From the NCBI RefSeq assembly GCF_902806685.2, contig NC_048560.1:4628492-4692491 (forward strand): a DNA stretch of 64,000 nt, given 5' to 3'. The notes below the pieces were generated by a model. It was not told the origin of the DNA and searched no databases. It saw nothing but the letters and a program-made list of their open reading frames with translations. The position numbers and the translations under genes are program-made. The stretch's first letter is position 1. Each line of letters starts with the position of its first letter. The stretch is from Maniola hyperantus (lineage: Eukaryota > Arthropoda > Insecta > Lepidoptera > Nymphalidae). Positions 44,057 through 55,525 of the stretch are shown piece by piece.

Positions 44057-46014
44057 CTACGTACGATTGTTAGAAGGTCCTTGCAAATCCTGGGTTTCTA
44101 TAAAATTGCATTGGGTCTTCAAATCACTACCTCCCGACATCTCAGATTGTTCTGCATAATTCGGATATATCGTAGCAAACTGAGGCGGAAACTGCCTTTC
44201 CGAATGTCTGAACATACCCATATCCGCATCAAAGAGAATCTTGCTTATTTTAAACTCGGCTTGAGCACGGGTATAATCATCGTACGTGTTTAGTTTATTC
44301 GCTACGTATTCTCCAAAACTGGTATTTGAGTTTCTTTCTTTATTTTCGTTTACATTAAATAAAGATCCACTCCTTTCTATTGGTTTTAGTGGTTGCAATG
44401 TGATTTCTTTCTTGGGAACCATTTTTGTCTGTGGTTCCTCCGAGGAAACGGAAGATTCATCAGAAAGTGGACTGTCATCATCGTCGTGGTCGGTTATCTG
44501 AAAAGTGGAAATTGTTTTACATAATCGTTCAAGTAGTCAAATCAAAGATTAGCGTTAGCGATGAAAAAAAAACAATTGAATTAATCGAACAATCGAGTGT
44601 CAATTTATTCGTTTTCACAAAATACATTCGAACAAAAATCGACAATTGGTTGTTAGATCCATTACAAAGCGCACGGTGTGGAACAAATAAATCGAAAATC
44701 GAAATCAATAGGCTACTTGACAATTTTTTTAAGTTGGTCTTAAATGGTTAATATTTGTCCTATTATATCAAAAAAATTAACACTATATTTTTTTGCGCCC
44801 TAAAAACCGTAAAACTTTAATTTAAAAAAATATTTTTCTTAGACAGGTGAAAACACTGTCGGCCATGTTTGGCCGATAGATTATCTGTGCTCTGACGTCA
44901 TGCATTTGTAAACAACAGTATAACCAGCAGGGTTATACTGTTGTTTACAAATGCATGACGTCAGAGCACAGATAATCTATCGGCCAAACATGGCCGACAG
45001 TGTTTTCACCTGTCTAAGAAAAATATTTTTTTAAATTAAAGTTTTACGGTTTTTAGGGCGCAAAAAAATATAGTGTTAATTTTTTTGATATAATAGGACA
45101 AATATTAACCATTTAAGACCAACTTAAAAAAATTGTCAAGTAGCCTATTGCATTCAAATTTCGATTCATTCGTTCCAGACGCACACTGCTAAGTAAATTA
45201 TTGAACAATCAAAAACAATCGATTGTTTTCGATTGTTCGATCGTTATCGAAAATTAACAACAATGGCCCATAGCTATATTGCATATCTACAATCTAAAAA
45301 ACGCTGGAGATTTTCAGGTTTCATGAACTGTTTTCGAGATTTTATTGAAAAGTGTCTAAATCCATTTTTAACCTACCAAGTGAAATGTTTTCAGGGTTCA
45401 TGTATGTAACTATGTATGTGAGTTTCTTTATTCCACCATAACTTCTAAATGCCTAAATAGATATGGATGCATGGAGTATCGTTAGAATCTTAGTAGGTAA
45501 TTTTTTTTTGAAAAATTCAAAAAAATTACGACGTTACGACTATATGGCGCCGTACTTATTTTTTACTTTTTAGTTGGTTTTTCACAGGGCCGCTCCTGAA
45601 AGTTACTTCTACGTTACTTCTGTAACATTTACGTACTGGTTAGTTAATAGTTTTACTCACGGAAGTTTTAGTAGAGTTTTCGCTGTATACTCCTGTACCA
45701 CGACCATCTACTGACAAAATGAAGGAAATTGCATCGTAAGCGAACCAAGTTATATTTTGTTTACCACCCTTCTTTTTGTGTTCAGTTTGTGCATAGGTCC
45801 TCAGATTTCTGAACTTTTTGTAGGCCACGTCAGGCGTAATATTGAATTGTGCTGCGACGGCACTCCAAGCATTAAACTTAGCTTTGCGATCTCGATATGT
45901 ACTAACGGAGACATTCCATAATTCAGGTCTCATGTGAACTTCTTTTATGAATTTTATTATTTTCTTGTTTGACCACAGACGTTTATTCATAGTATTTTGT
46001 TCTTCGCCAGTCAT
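44057..46014 (-). CDS. MADF-BESS domain transcription/chromatin factor, two exons, 264 aa
   Basis: Exon 1 (46014-45661, 118 codons) encodes a MADF domain, a Myb/SANT-like DNA-binding fold: LWSNKKIIKFIKEVHMRPELW, a central W (KFNAWSAVAAQFN), then VAYKKFRNLRTYAQTEHKKK and W..YDAISFI. Exon 2 (44497-44057) starts with an acidic DHDDDDSPLSDE stretch and ends in a BESS-like motif, SFGEYVANKLNTYDDYTRA followed by KISKILFDADMG, used for protein-protein contacts. The joint is phase 0: donor TCC|GTGAGT and acceptor TTTTCAG|ATA, removing a 1,163-bp intron. I chose the ATG at 46014 (MTGEEQ), next to the domain. An in-frame ATG at 46077 would add 21 residues that do not look conserved. Insects have large families of MADF-BESS regulators (Adf1, Stonewall, Dip3 type); I cannot name the orthologue. 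The intron carries a 443-bp perfect palindrome. Confidence 0.8.
44707..45149. repeat. Perfect 443-bp palindrome (219-bp arms, 5-bp loop)
   Basis: Arms 44707-44925 and 44931-45149 are exact reverse complements over all 219 bases; the spacer is AGCAG. Beyond the arms the inverted similarity continues only weakly (about 44580-44706 versus 45150-45245, for example GGAACAAATAAATCGAAA against its diverged mirror). It lies entirely in the intron of the MADF-BESS gene. A CRE-like TGACGTCA is present in each arm. No terminal duplication and no coding content were found. Confidence 0.95.
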
Positions 46015-46079
46015 TAAAAATAAGTAAAAAAGCGCGGGAACTCGTTTCAAATCAAAGCCAAGCGCGCGAATTTGCACTT

Positions 46080-47628
46080 AGTTACAAGATGGTTGAATTT
46101 CCGAATGATTGGCCGCTTGTCGATTGTCGACCGAGCAATAGAAAGAGACACGCATATACAACAAAGCAAGATAGAGATAGGTAGTAAAAGTAATAATTTG
46201 CTGCTGTATTCTCAAAACATAACTTTCAATTAATTCACTAATATTACAACAAACACAGTTTATCTGGCTAGATATTAGACGCTAAATATGCAATAACACA
46301 GGAATAACTTGAAAAATTGCAATAAGTATTGCACTGAGTTGCGCGATATATCTAGACGGCAAGGGTGCGGCAAGGCAACTTGCCCATTTAATTGCCCATT
46401 TTTACGTTTCGTAATGGTAAATAAAGCAGGCTATACATAACTAGACTTTCTTGTCGCTAAACCATGTTACAACTTACATTGTACATTTTATAAAGGTAAG
46501 TCGTGCTAAAATAATGTTATCGAGGCGGGTTTCTACAGTGACTCAAAATAATGATTAAATCTGCTTTGACTTTCTAAGTACCATATAATATTGTTTTATT
46601 ACTAAACACTTACTAAAGCATTTAAACAATTTATTATTTTTAAATAAACTAAAAACATTTATTATAAGACATTATTCTAATATAAAGTATGCCTCAGCGT
46701 TTGTTAGTTAGCAATTTCATAGTTCCTATTTCTTAAACTTAAACCGTTTAACTATTGACGCACTAAGTGTGTAATTTTTTTCTAAAATAGAGATGTTTCG
46801 AGTCTGTCGTTCAATATAGCTGATATTTGTGTCATATTTTAAAACTAAAACAATAAAAAATATATTAAATACATAACATTAAAAAATAAGTAGCAGACAT
46901 TTCAAAGACTTACCAAACAAGTAATGAATAGACAGCCTTATTTTATTTATTATCTGTGCACTCGCTATAACATCGGTGTTACTAGTATAATAAATAAATT
47001 ATTTTGATAATGGAATTGAAAAATTATGGTAAAACTGAACAAATAATACGATTTGTTCCAAAATTAATTATTGTACTCAGATAAAATGAGTTTTATTACC
47101 AAAAAATCGTGAATTTAGATTGTAAATAATAATTATTTGTTATTTTTCTTTCCATTTTTTTTTAAATCTAGCAACATCTCGTGTCTAATCAAATCACAGA
47201 GTACAATCAAATTGATCGGTTGAGTTTTCATCAACATGGCGAACTTTCGTTAGAACTCTAACAAAACACAAATTTCACATAATAGTAAAAAATAGCGGAA
47301 CTTATCTGTTTTTTTGTACAAATCAATTGTGGCTAATCAGGTTATTGTTTTTTTCCTTATCTACCGATAATTGAAGAGGCAAAAATATATAATATTTGGA
47401 CGCGAAGGTAATTATAAGAAATAATACTTGTTTGGTAACTTTTTTTAATGCAATTTCTATTCTCTGTGTATTGTATACAGATTCTACTTTAAACTAGATA
47501 CGAACATACCTTATAAAGATATATTACATCATTTTAGGCGTCTCTGAATAAGTAATCTTAAAATCTGACCGATACAAAACTGTAAGGATCAATGAACTTT
47601 TGAGAATATATTTTCTGGAATTATTAGA
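46080..47628. other. Intergenic region between divergent MADF-BESS and VRK genes
   Basis: About 1.5 kb of AT-rich DNA without any of the window's abundant repeat families, which is unusual here. The two genes point away from each other, so both promoters should lie here. No convincing TATA box could be assigned to either gene. Confidence 0.5.
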
Positions 47629-50600
47629 ATGCCGCGCCGCGGGCCTGAGTTGGAGGTGCGAGCGGTTCTTAAAAAGGTGAAGCCTGTTGAGGAGCCGTCT
47701 AGTTTGGACGTCAGTTTCAGTGACGACGAGGCGTTGCCTCCAGGTATCGTCTTCACAGATGTTTTACAAAAGAAATGGCGAATAGGAAAGCCTATAGGTA
47801 AGCAAAATCTTCATCTTTGTCTAATAGTATTTGTTTTCTATCCCTGCATACATAAATCAGGGCTTTACCCTTAAATTGTTAAACTTTGATATCAATCAAT
47901 AAATTTTTAGGGTTCCGTACCTCAAAAGGAAAAATGGAACCCTTGTAGGATCACTTTGTTGTCTGTCTGTCTGTCAAGAAACCTACGGGGTACTTCCTGT
48001 TGACCTAGAATCATGAAATTTGGCAGGAAGGTCTTATAGCAGACATGAGGGAAAAAATCTAAAAACTGAATTTGTGGTTACATCACAAGAAAAAAATTAA
48101 AATGTTTTCATGAACAAATATTGCTATTTTCAATTTTCAAAGTAAGATTACTATACCAAGTGGGGTATCATATGAAAGGGCTTTACTTGTACATTCTCAA
48201 ACAGGTTTTTATTTATTTTTAGGCATATTAGTTTTTGATTTATCGTGCAAAATGTCGATAAAATACCATTGTACACGGTACCCTCAGTGCGCTAGTCTGA
48301 CTCGCACTTGGCCGTTTTTTCATTTTCTTAATAAATGTGAGTTCATAATGATGTTCATCATCATCATCATCTCAACCCATCGCTGGCCCACTACTGAGCA
48401 TGGGTCTCCTGTTAGAACGAGAATAGTTTACACCACAGTCTACCATGCTGGTGAACTGCAAGTTGACAGATTTCACACACGTTTGAAAACTCTTAACCAT
48501 GCAGATATTTCCCTGTGATGTTCTCCTTCACCCTTAAACCAAGTGATACGCATATAACTCTGAAAAGTTAGAGGTAGAGGTGTTAACGCACAACAGACGG
48601 AAACGTTTAAGTGCAAAAACCAGCCCAGAGCGAAGAAGAAGTAGTTAGAGGTACATGCCTGGGATCAAACTTCAAGCCTCCTGAATAGTAGGCCCAAGTC
48701 TTAACCGCTAACAATAATGTTACTATATCATAATCTACTGTTTGTGTGCTGTGCACACTGCTGTGTGAAGCACAAGCCACTTTGTTGTCTGTCTGTCAGT
48801 CAGTCAAGAAACCTACAGGGTACTTCCCGTTGACCTAGAATTATGAAATTTGGCAGGTAGGTAGGTCTTATAGCTGACATTTGAGGATAAATCTGAAAAC
48901 TGTGAATTTGTGGTTACATCACACAAAAAAAAATTAACTTGTGGACATGAACTAATAATTAGTATTTTCAATTTTCTAAGTAAGATAAATATATCAAGTG
49001 GGATATCATATGAAAGGTCTTCACCTGTGCATTCTAAAACAGATTTTTATTTATTTTTATGTATCATAGTTTTTGAATTCACTCATTGCGCGAGCCTGAC
49101 TCGCACTTGCCCGGTTTTTTTAATAGGTTTTTTTTCTCTTCATTACAGGCAGAGGTAGCTTCGGTAGAATTTATCTGGCTTCCGATGATACAGAAAAGGA
49201 GGTAACTAAGCTAAATGCTCGGTATGTGGTCAAAATTGAGCCACACACCAATGGACCTTTGTTTGTTGAAATACATTGTCTTATTAGGACTGCACAAGTC
49301 AATGAAGGTAACAAAATATTACCAAATTTTTTATCATAGATATAAACATTACCAATAATAATCCACATCCATCAGTACCCTTATTATAAATGCGAAAGTG
49401 TGTTTGTTTGTTGGTTTGTCCTTCAATCACGTCGCAACGGTGCAACGGATTGACGTGATTTTTCATATGGGTATACATAAAGACCTGGAGAGTGACATAG
49501 ACTACTTTTTAACCCGGAAAATCAAAGAGTTCCCATGGGATTTTTTAAAACCTAATTACACTCATACGAAGTCGCGGGCATCAGCTAATACTTCATATGT
49601 CTAAATATGTCTATCTGTCTGCTAGCTGTTCACGGCCCGTCTATTTTAACCAATTTTGACGAAATTTGATATTGAAATAGTTTGCATCCTCAGAAAGGAC
49701 CTTGGCTATTTTTTATCCCAGAAAATCAATGAGTTTAACTGGATTAAAAAAAAAAACCTAAGTATATGCAGACAATTGATGCAGTTTTTTTAGCATTGTG
49801 CTGGGCCTGGGTATTCTTCCTATACAATTTGAGCATTGTCCTTTCTAAATAACATTAAGTACATATCAAAAATTGTATATTGTTTAACTCAGCATTTTGC
49901 TTAGAGAAAGCTCTAATCATGCATTAAGAAAATAACATGCTGTTACATAATATATTATGTTAGATAATTATAAACATGGTACATTGTGTTTCAGTCAAAG
50001 CATGGAGACTTCAAAACAAGAGGAAACGATTAGGCATGCCCATATACATAGCAAGTGGATCATTTACTGATGAGAATGCCGGCGTCAAATACAGGTTCCT
50101 AGTGTTGCCGCGCTACGATGTCGACTTGCAGAAAGTCATCTCGAGAACTAAAGTGCTGGACTTGAGAAATGTACTCGTGATAGCCATACAAATACTTGAT
50201 GTGTTGGAGTATTTACATAACAAAGGATATACACATTCAGATATAAAAAGCTCAAACCTTATGCTAGGTTTTGACGGTAATAAATATAGCAAGGGACTCC
50301 CTAAGCCTCCACCGTCGTTCCAAAAAGACGATAAGCAAATTGTACTGCTCTCAAAAAAGCATAGAAAAGCTAAAAGTACAAGGTCTAGAGCATCTAATTA
50401 TTATGATGACGAAGACTATAAAACTAGAGAGAGGTCCTCCACAGAAACTCAAGAGGACAATGAGAAAAGATTGGCCACTGTCAAAAGGAAGCTGAGAAAA
50501 ATCCTCTCCGATAAAGACAGTAGAACGTTACACCGTCATCATGCTTTCAATCTTAGACAACTGTCAAATTATGTCAATTACGAAGACTTGAATAGCTCGG

Positions 50601-53600
50601 TGTGCTCAGACCAATCTTATCAAAATTTTCTTGATGATTTCGGCCAAATTTACTCACCTAGAAAGGTTCATACTGAAGAATCGAACGATGAAACTTTGAT
50701 TAATAAAGATCTAAATGAAATTCATAGAGAAGCAGTTTTGTCACAATCGAATGGTCAAATCTATTTACTTGATTATGGACTTGCATCAAAATTTGTAGAC
50801 TCCAAAGGAAAGCATAAGCCTTTTGATATGGATGCTAGAAAAGCTCATGACGGCACCTTGGAGTATAGTTCTAGAGATTCTCACATTGGGGCACATTCTA
50901 GACGTTCTGACTTAGAAACTCTGGGTTTCAACCTCCTCGATTGGCTCACAGGGACTTTACCATGGAAAACAACAGAGGTTTTAGCCGAACCAGACTTAGT
51001 ACATGTTTTAAAGAAAAACTTTATGAACGACACAAAATCACTTCTCAAAACGTGTTTCAAAACTGAATTCTACCCTCAGTTTATGGAGAAATATTTACAA
51101 TATGTAAAAAGTCTGGACTTTACCGAAAAACCCGATTATGATTATTGCAGAAGTTTGTTCAGAAATGAATTGCTGAAAAATGGATATGTCCCGGATAAAG
51201 AATTGAATGTGAACTTCGCAGAGACACCTATGTCTCCGATGAGAAACAAGTTGTGTTACTCGAAACGACTCGGTAGGAAAAACACTCCACCAGACTTTAT
51301 CGCACGGAACGGTATAAAGAAAGCTTTTGAAAGGGAAAACGTCTGCTCGTTAGAGAATGACTTAAAACTAGAACTCTTAAAGCAAACATTGAACACATCA
51401 AACGATGGGATCCGCAAACCATGCGTGTCTAGAAACTTCTTCATTTCTGATGCAGACTTAGTGGCTCGATTGAAAAAATCTTTAATGCCCCACAACATAT
51501 TTGACAAAAAATTATCCCCCAAAAATTTACGGTCGAACCAGAAAAATGTCACGAAACGCAAAAGTGTGAGGAGACATAGGAACAGTATCGGTAAATTCGG
51601 AAAATTTATGGGCTCAGCGCGACAGTTCACTTGGGCAGAAATTTTAGCTGGCAACCCCGAAGATATCATCCGCAAAGAGCGTAACCCCGTCACGGATAAT
51701 GAAGAGGAAGATGAAGATTCAACATGCAAGTACCGGATAAGGAAACTGTCGAGTGCATCCGAAAACTCTGACACCCAATCTCCATTATTGCAAAATGAAT
51801 TTTTACATGACAAAAATCCGACTTACGCTATGAAAGAAGTAATAGCTAACTTGACTAACAGAATCAATCGAAAAATTTCAAAAGAAACTGATGATAACAA
51901 TCCTGAAATTGAAGGTTACACGCCGGCGATGATTAAATATTATTTGATTAAAAAGAAACGTGAAGCCGACGAAAAAATTGAAGCCCAGAAGAAGCAGCAT
52001 TCCATTAAGGAGGTATCAGTACGATGCACTCGCTCAATGGCAATTAATCCGAAGAAAACTCAAACCAGGTAAGTCATTGCATCACTATTTAACGCATCAT
52101 CATGAACTCATCGCGGCCGGCTCATTACTGAGCACAGTAGGTCGATTTTGTAAAACCTGCATCAATCATTATTACAATCTCAATTGTTGTGATTGGCTGA
52201 ATTCGTGCTATTCTTGTTGCAACAATGCATTGTAGCCGTAGATAGAGTAATAAAGGTAGATTGAAGTACTGTGTAACCGCGTATGAGATAGCGATATCAC
52301 GACGTAACGATGAATAACACGACAATTATTATTACCATTGTTTAGTAGTCAATATATTTATTAACCGATCAACAATATTTGTATTAAATTATGTGAAAAC
52401 AAGTAAATAACTAATGAGAAATACCACTAAGTTTGTTTTGCAACTAAAGTTGCATTCCTTGTATATATGCTTGAAAAAAACCAGTTACACGATAAGGGAC
52501 AAAAATGGAATGAGAAAGCAAACGTTCCTGTACCTACCTTTATTACTCTATCTACGATTGTAGCCAATAGTGAGCGAACGCCAACCAATCAGAGGTGATT
52601 GCGATCGTGACATTGTAGCTGTCATTCTATCGCAATCTTAATCAATATCCTTAAGAATAAACATTAAGGCACCTTCATACATTAATTCATTCTAGGTCTA
52701 CCTCAAAAAGAAAGACTGAAAATATAAACCAGGAAACTGTCGACAGTGCCGAAGAAATAACTCCTAGAAGGAGCAAACGGATTAATACTAAGGCCAAAAG
52801 CAGCCTTACAGTACTGGAGAGTCCTAAAAATACAACTAATAAAAATAAAAGTAAGTTGCTTTTTTATGACTTGTGGACAGCCTCGAACACGAAAAGGTGA
52901 CTGACTGACTGACTGACGAATCTATCAATCACAGCTCAAACTACTGGACGGATCTGGCTGAAGTTTGGCATGCAGACAGCTATTATGACATGCTAAGAAA
53001 GAATTTTTGAAAATTCAACCCCTAAGGAGCTGAAATAGGGGTTTGAAATTTGTGTAGTCCACGCGGACAAAGTCGCGAGGATAAGCTAGTCAATCAGAAT
53101 TGGGCCTCATAGGAGAGCTCAGAGTCACTCAGCGGGCGATGGAGAGAGCTATGCTTAGAGTTTCTCTACGTGATCAAATCAGAAATGAGGCGAGCCGTAG
53201 GAGAACTGGAGTAACCGACATAGCTCAACGGGTTGCGAAGCTGAAGTGGCAATGGACAGGGCACATAGTTCGTAAAACCGATAGACGTTGGGGTCCCAAG
53301 GTGCTGGAATGGCGACCTCGCACCGGGAGACGCAGTGTTGGAAGACCCTTCACTAGGTGGACGGACGACATCAGACGAGTCGCAGGGAGCCGCTGTATTC
53401 AGGCGGCGCAAGATCGTGGCGTGTGGAAGTGCCTACAAGAGACCTATGTCCAACAGTGGACGTCTATTGGTTGATGATGATGATGAATCAGAATTGGTTC
53501 AGTGCAGTTACCTAAAGTTGCAGCTAAGACAACTTGAAGTGGTAAAACCATAAAATTATTATTATTATTTTTTGTCAGCTAGTACTAATCTAAATATATG

Positions 53601-53833
53601 AAAGGAAAAGGTGACTGACTGACTGACTGATTGATTTATCAACGCACAGCTCAAACCGCTGGACGCATCGGACGTAGGCATCGCACTTATAATATGGGTA
53701 CTGATGTCTATATAATAGTATAACTATGTCAAATCTTATTTTTTTTACAGAAACTGTAAGAAAAACCACGGTTGCAATCAACCGAAGGAAATTGCGAAGT
53801 GGCAAACGAAGCAGTAAAAAAAAATGTATATAA
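47629..53833 (+). CDS. VRK1: Vaccinia-related kinase (VRK1/ballchen type), five exons, 879 aa
   Basis: Exons: 47629-47797, 49149-49307, 49995-52068, 52696-52850 and 53751-53833. All introns are GT-AG and the frame is continuous. A Ser/Thr kinase of the VRK/CK1 group: glycine loop IGRGSFG (57-62), ATP lysine K85 (VVKIEPH), catalytic loop HSDIKSSN (D192, N197), DYG in place of DFG (D369) and the VRK signature GTLEYSSRDSHIGAHSRRSD before LLDWLTGTLPW. A ~155-residue Lys/Ser/acidic insertion separates the catalytic loop from DYG, where most kinases have about 20 residues. The C-terminal half is long, charged and basic-tailed (RRSKRINTKAKSS), suggesting nuclear or chromatin localisation. Known family members phosphorylate BAF and histone H2A in meiosis and mitosis; that role here is by homology. 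Start: the first ATG, just before MPRRGPELEV. The introns hold A, B, C, SINE-1, MITE-10 and LINE insertions. Confidence 0.9.
47910..49125. mobile_element. Repeats in VRK intron 1: A, SINE-1, A
   Basis: 47910-48320 is a plus A element (TTAGGGTTCCGTACCTCAAA to CACTTGGCCGTTTTTTC). 48355-48720 is a minus, diverged SINE-1 (CATCATCATCATCTCAACCC to GGATCAAACTTCAAGCC). 48776-49125 is a plus A element lacking its first ~35 bp and the CGAAAAAATACGACTG block. The last repeat ends about 24 bp before the exon 2 acceptor. Confidence 0.7.
49375..49760 (+). mobile_element. Repeats in VRK intron 2: two C-family copies
   Basis: 49375-49590 is a C element of the TTGT subtype (CCCTTATTATAAATGCGAAA to GAAGTCGCGGGCATCAGCTA). 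49605-49760 is a decayed GTCT subtype (CTATCTGTCTGCTAGCTG, CTATTTTTTATCCCAGAAAA). Confidence 0.65.
52133..52625 (-). repeat. Dispersed repeat H split by MITE-10 (VRK intron 3)
   Basis: This is the reverse complement of the block at 15210-15410. TGATTGGCTGAATTCGTGC and AACAATGCATTGTAGC lie left of the insertion; CCAATAGTGAGCGAACG and CGATCGTGACATTGTAGCTG lie right of it. Confidence 0.75.
52237..52556. mobile_element. MITE-10, hAT-like, 8-bp target duplication
   Basis: A 320-bp element with 22-bp inverted ends (CGTAGATAGAGTAATAAAGG onwards), flanked by ATTGTAGC at 52229-52236 and 52557-52564. The empty site is visible in repeat H at 15210-15410. The 8-bp duplication fits hAT-type transposition. 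The ends do not match the usual hAT CAG start, so the superfamily is tentative. Confidence 0.8.
52880..53090 (-). mobile_element. B-family element in VRK intron 4
   Basis: GAAAAGGTGACTGACTGACT at the start, GAAGTTTGGCATGCAGACAG inside, and the end AGTCGCGAGGATAAGCTAG. A second, truncated B copy lies at 53595-53685 in the same intron. Confidence 0.7.
53104..53485 (+). pseudogene. 5'-truncated LINE (RTE-like) in VRK intron 4
   Basis: The frame encodes QRAMERAMLRVSLRDQIRNE, LKWQWTGHIVRKTDRRWG, GRPFTRWTDDIRRVAGS and the typical ending ETYVQQWTSIG plus a stop, followed by a TGA-repeat tail. Only the C-terminal end of the polymerase is kept. A 12-bp target duplication, AATCAGAATTGG, lies at 53092-53103 and 53486-53497. 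It has the same orientation as the host gene but is intronic and not joined to its exons. Confidence 0.9.
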
Positions 53834-53970
53834 AAAGAGCTAAGTCAATCAGTCCAGTCATGTGGTAGTTTTGCCTGCAAACTTTTCCGGCAGTTTTGAA
53901 AATTATTGATTTTATAGATTTCTACGTGCTCTTAAAAAAATTACAAAAATTGTATTCGATCCATAAGTGC

Positions 53971-53976
53971 AATAAA
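53971..53976 (+). terminator. Poly-A signal of the VRK gene
   Basis: AATAAA about 140 bp after the VRK stop codon at 53833. A second one near 54207 is an alternative. Confidence 0.55.
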
Positions 53977-54227
53977 AATGCATTTAAATTTTAAAGCACA
54001 AAAATGTCAAAATCTATAAAATAAGCAATTTTCAAAACTCCCGGAAAACTTTCCAGGTAACCCCCCATTTTGAGCACCAAATGACTGTACTAAATGTGAT
54101 ACATTTGTTTGTTTACAAGTTCAAAAAAATAAGAATTTTAAGCACACCCTTGTGGTAATTATTATTATATGCTATAAATGAGAATTCTTGCATTTAAATG
54201 AAAAAGAATAAAGATTACATATAGTCC

Positions 54228-54378
54228 GTAAACAATGACCCCTCACGCGCTATTTTAACTCTATGGGTCAACTGTCATATCAAAAGTACGGTTCACCTTT
54301 AAAATAAGGACTAAAATCGTACTTTTGACATGAAATTTGACACAAAAAGTTAAAATGGCGCGTGAGGAGTTAGTTTAC
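54228..54378. mobile_element. MITE-5
   Basis: A palindromic 151-bp element with ends GTAAAC..GTTTAC and long imperfect arms (CCTCACGCGCTATTTTAAC against GTTAAAATGGCGCGTGAGG; GTCATATCAAAAGTACG against CGTACTTTTGACATG). A fragment lies at 2606-2655. The target duplication is unclear. Confidence 0.7.
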
Positions 54379-54696
54379 GTGTTATATATTTTTTTATTTT
54401 TGTAATTATCTGTATCTTCATTTTCGTGGGTCTATGCATGGATGGATGTGTACGAGAGGTTGACTGACGAACCAATAGTGCGGCGGGTCAGACACTCACA
54501 CTGTCAAGTTCCACTTTCTACCACCAAATAGATTGATAAATCACCCAATTCGCAATTAGACCAAAATCTTTCTGAAATCTCTCGACCATACAATTTTAGA
54601 CAAATAACAGATCGATAGATTAGAGATAGAATATTATTATTAAGTTCAGCCTTTAGTCAGATAAGGACGAATAGATTAATTACACATATAAACATA

Positions 54697-54867
54697 CACT
54701 ACGCGGCAGAAAATAATGTACATCGACCTTTAGAATGAGATTTCGGCTTTGTAGAGCGTTATCTCTGTCACTCATACCAATGTGTCGGTCTAAACGATAG
54801 AGACAATGCTCTACAAAACCGCTAGCTTCTTCTACAGGTCGATTACATTATTTTCTGTCGCATACTG
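54697..54867. mobile_element. MITE-3 copy 3, TA target duplication
   Basis: A 171-bp element with inverted ends CACTACGCGGCAGAAAATAA and its diverged mirror, TA at 54695-54696 and 54868-54869. The inner arms GGCTTTGTAGAGCG pair with CTCTACAAAACC. Confidence 0.8.
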
Positions 54868-55112
54868 TAATGGTAAATGATATAAACTGAAAATATTAAC
54901 TCAATAAATGGAGTGAGATACACCTGGCTAGAGGAATATCTATTAAGTAAACTTATCATAAGTTCTTTTAATAATTGACATATGTATTTACCAATAATTG
55001 TCTCAAATCGTATGTATTAAGATTTTAAACTTTAGAAAATAAATAAGTCATCTGTTTTTAACTTGTTGTTTCTCGTTTATCCTATCCTAACGTCTTTTAT
55101 ATTTAATATTGG

Positions 55113-55269
55113 GGCGGATTCTCTTGTACACAATCTCTAAACTAAACTAAATTAACAGGTCTAAATCTAGTGCTATTATTTTCCGCTAGCAACATTATGA
55201 AAGGGATAGCAATAGATTTAGACGAGCCATTTAAGTTTAGTTTAGAAATTGTGTACAACGGAATTAGCC
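55113..55269. mobile_element. MITE-6
   Basis: A 157-bp palindromic element with ~65-bp arms: TTGTACACAATCTCTAAAC pairs with GTTTAGAAATTGTGTACAA, and GTCTAAATCTAGTGCTAT with ATAGCAATAGATTTAGAC. Only one copy was seen in this window. Confidence 0.7.
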
Positions 55270-55329
55270 ACAATATTACGCAAACTTAAAACTAAAGCTA
55301 CGAGGGTTCCAAACGCGCCCGAAGAGCCC

Positions 55330-55525
55330 ACAACAAACTCAGCCGGGTATTCTTTTTATTATCACCACTACAAAATTATTGAAACTTTACATTGTAATAG
55401 GATTTTTCAATTAGTTTACGTTTTATGAAAACTTTGAACTTGTTGAGAGACACCTCCAATATGTCTTCTGGAAGCTTATTATAAAAACGTATGGAATTAC
55501 GAGCAAATGAATTGTTAACTAGAGG
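55330..55525 (-). pseudogene. LINE reverse-transcriptase C-terminal remnant
   Basis: The minus strand reads FARNSIRFYNKLPEDILEV, LNKFKVFIKRKLIEKSYYN and VKFQ plus a stop. This is the terminal block of an insect non-LTR polymerase. 55530-56669 beyond it is AT-rich sequence with only a SINE-1 fragment (56195-56290, minus) and probably holds the HMBS promoter. Confidence 0.6.

Noticed and set aside
44425..44751. 108-codon plus-strand frame
   Set aside because: It is antisense to the BESS exon and runs into the palindrome; the minus-strand gene explains this region.
51256..51813. 185-codon minus-strand frame
   Set aside because: It is the exact antisense of VRK exon 3, which has domain support.
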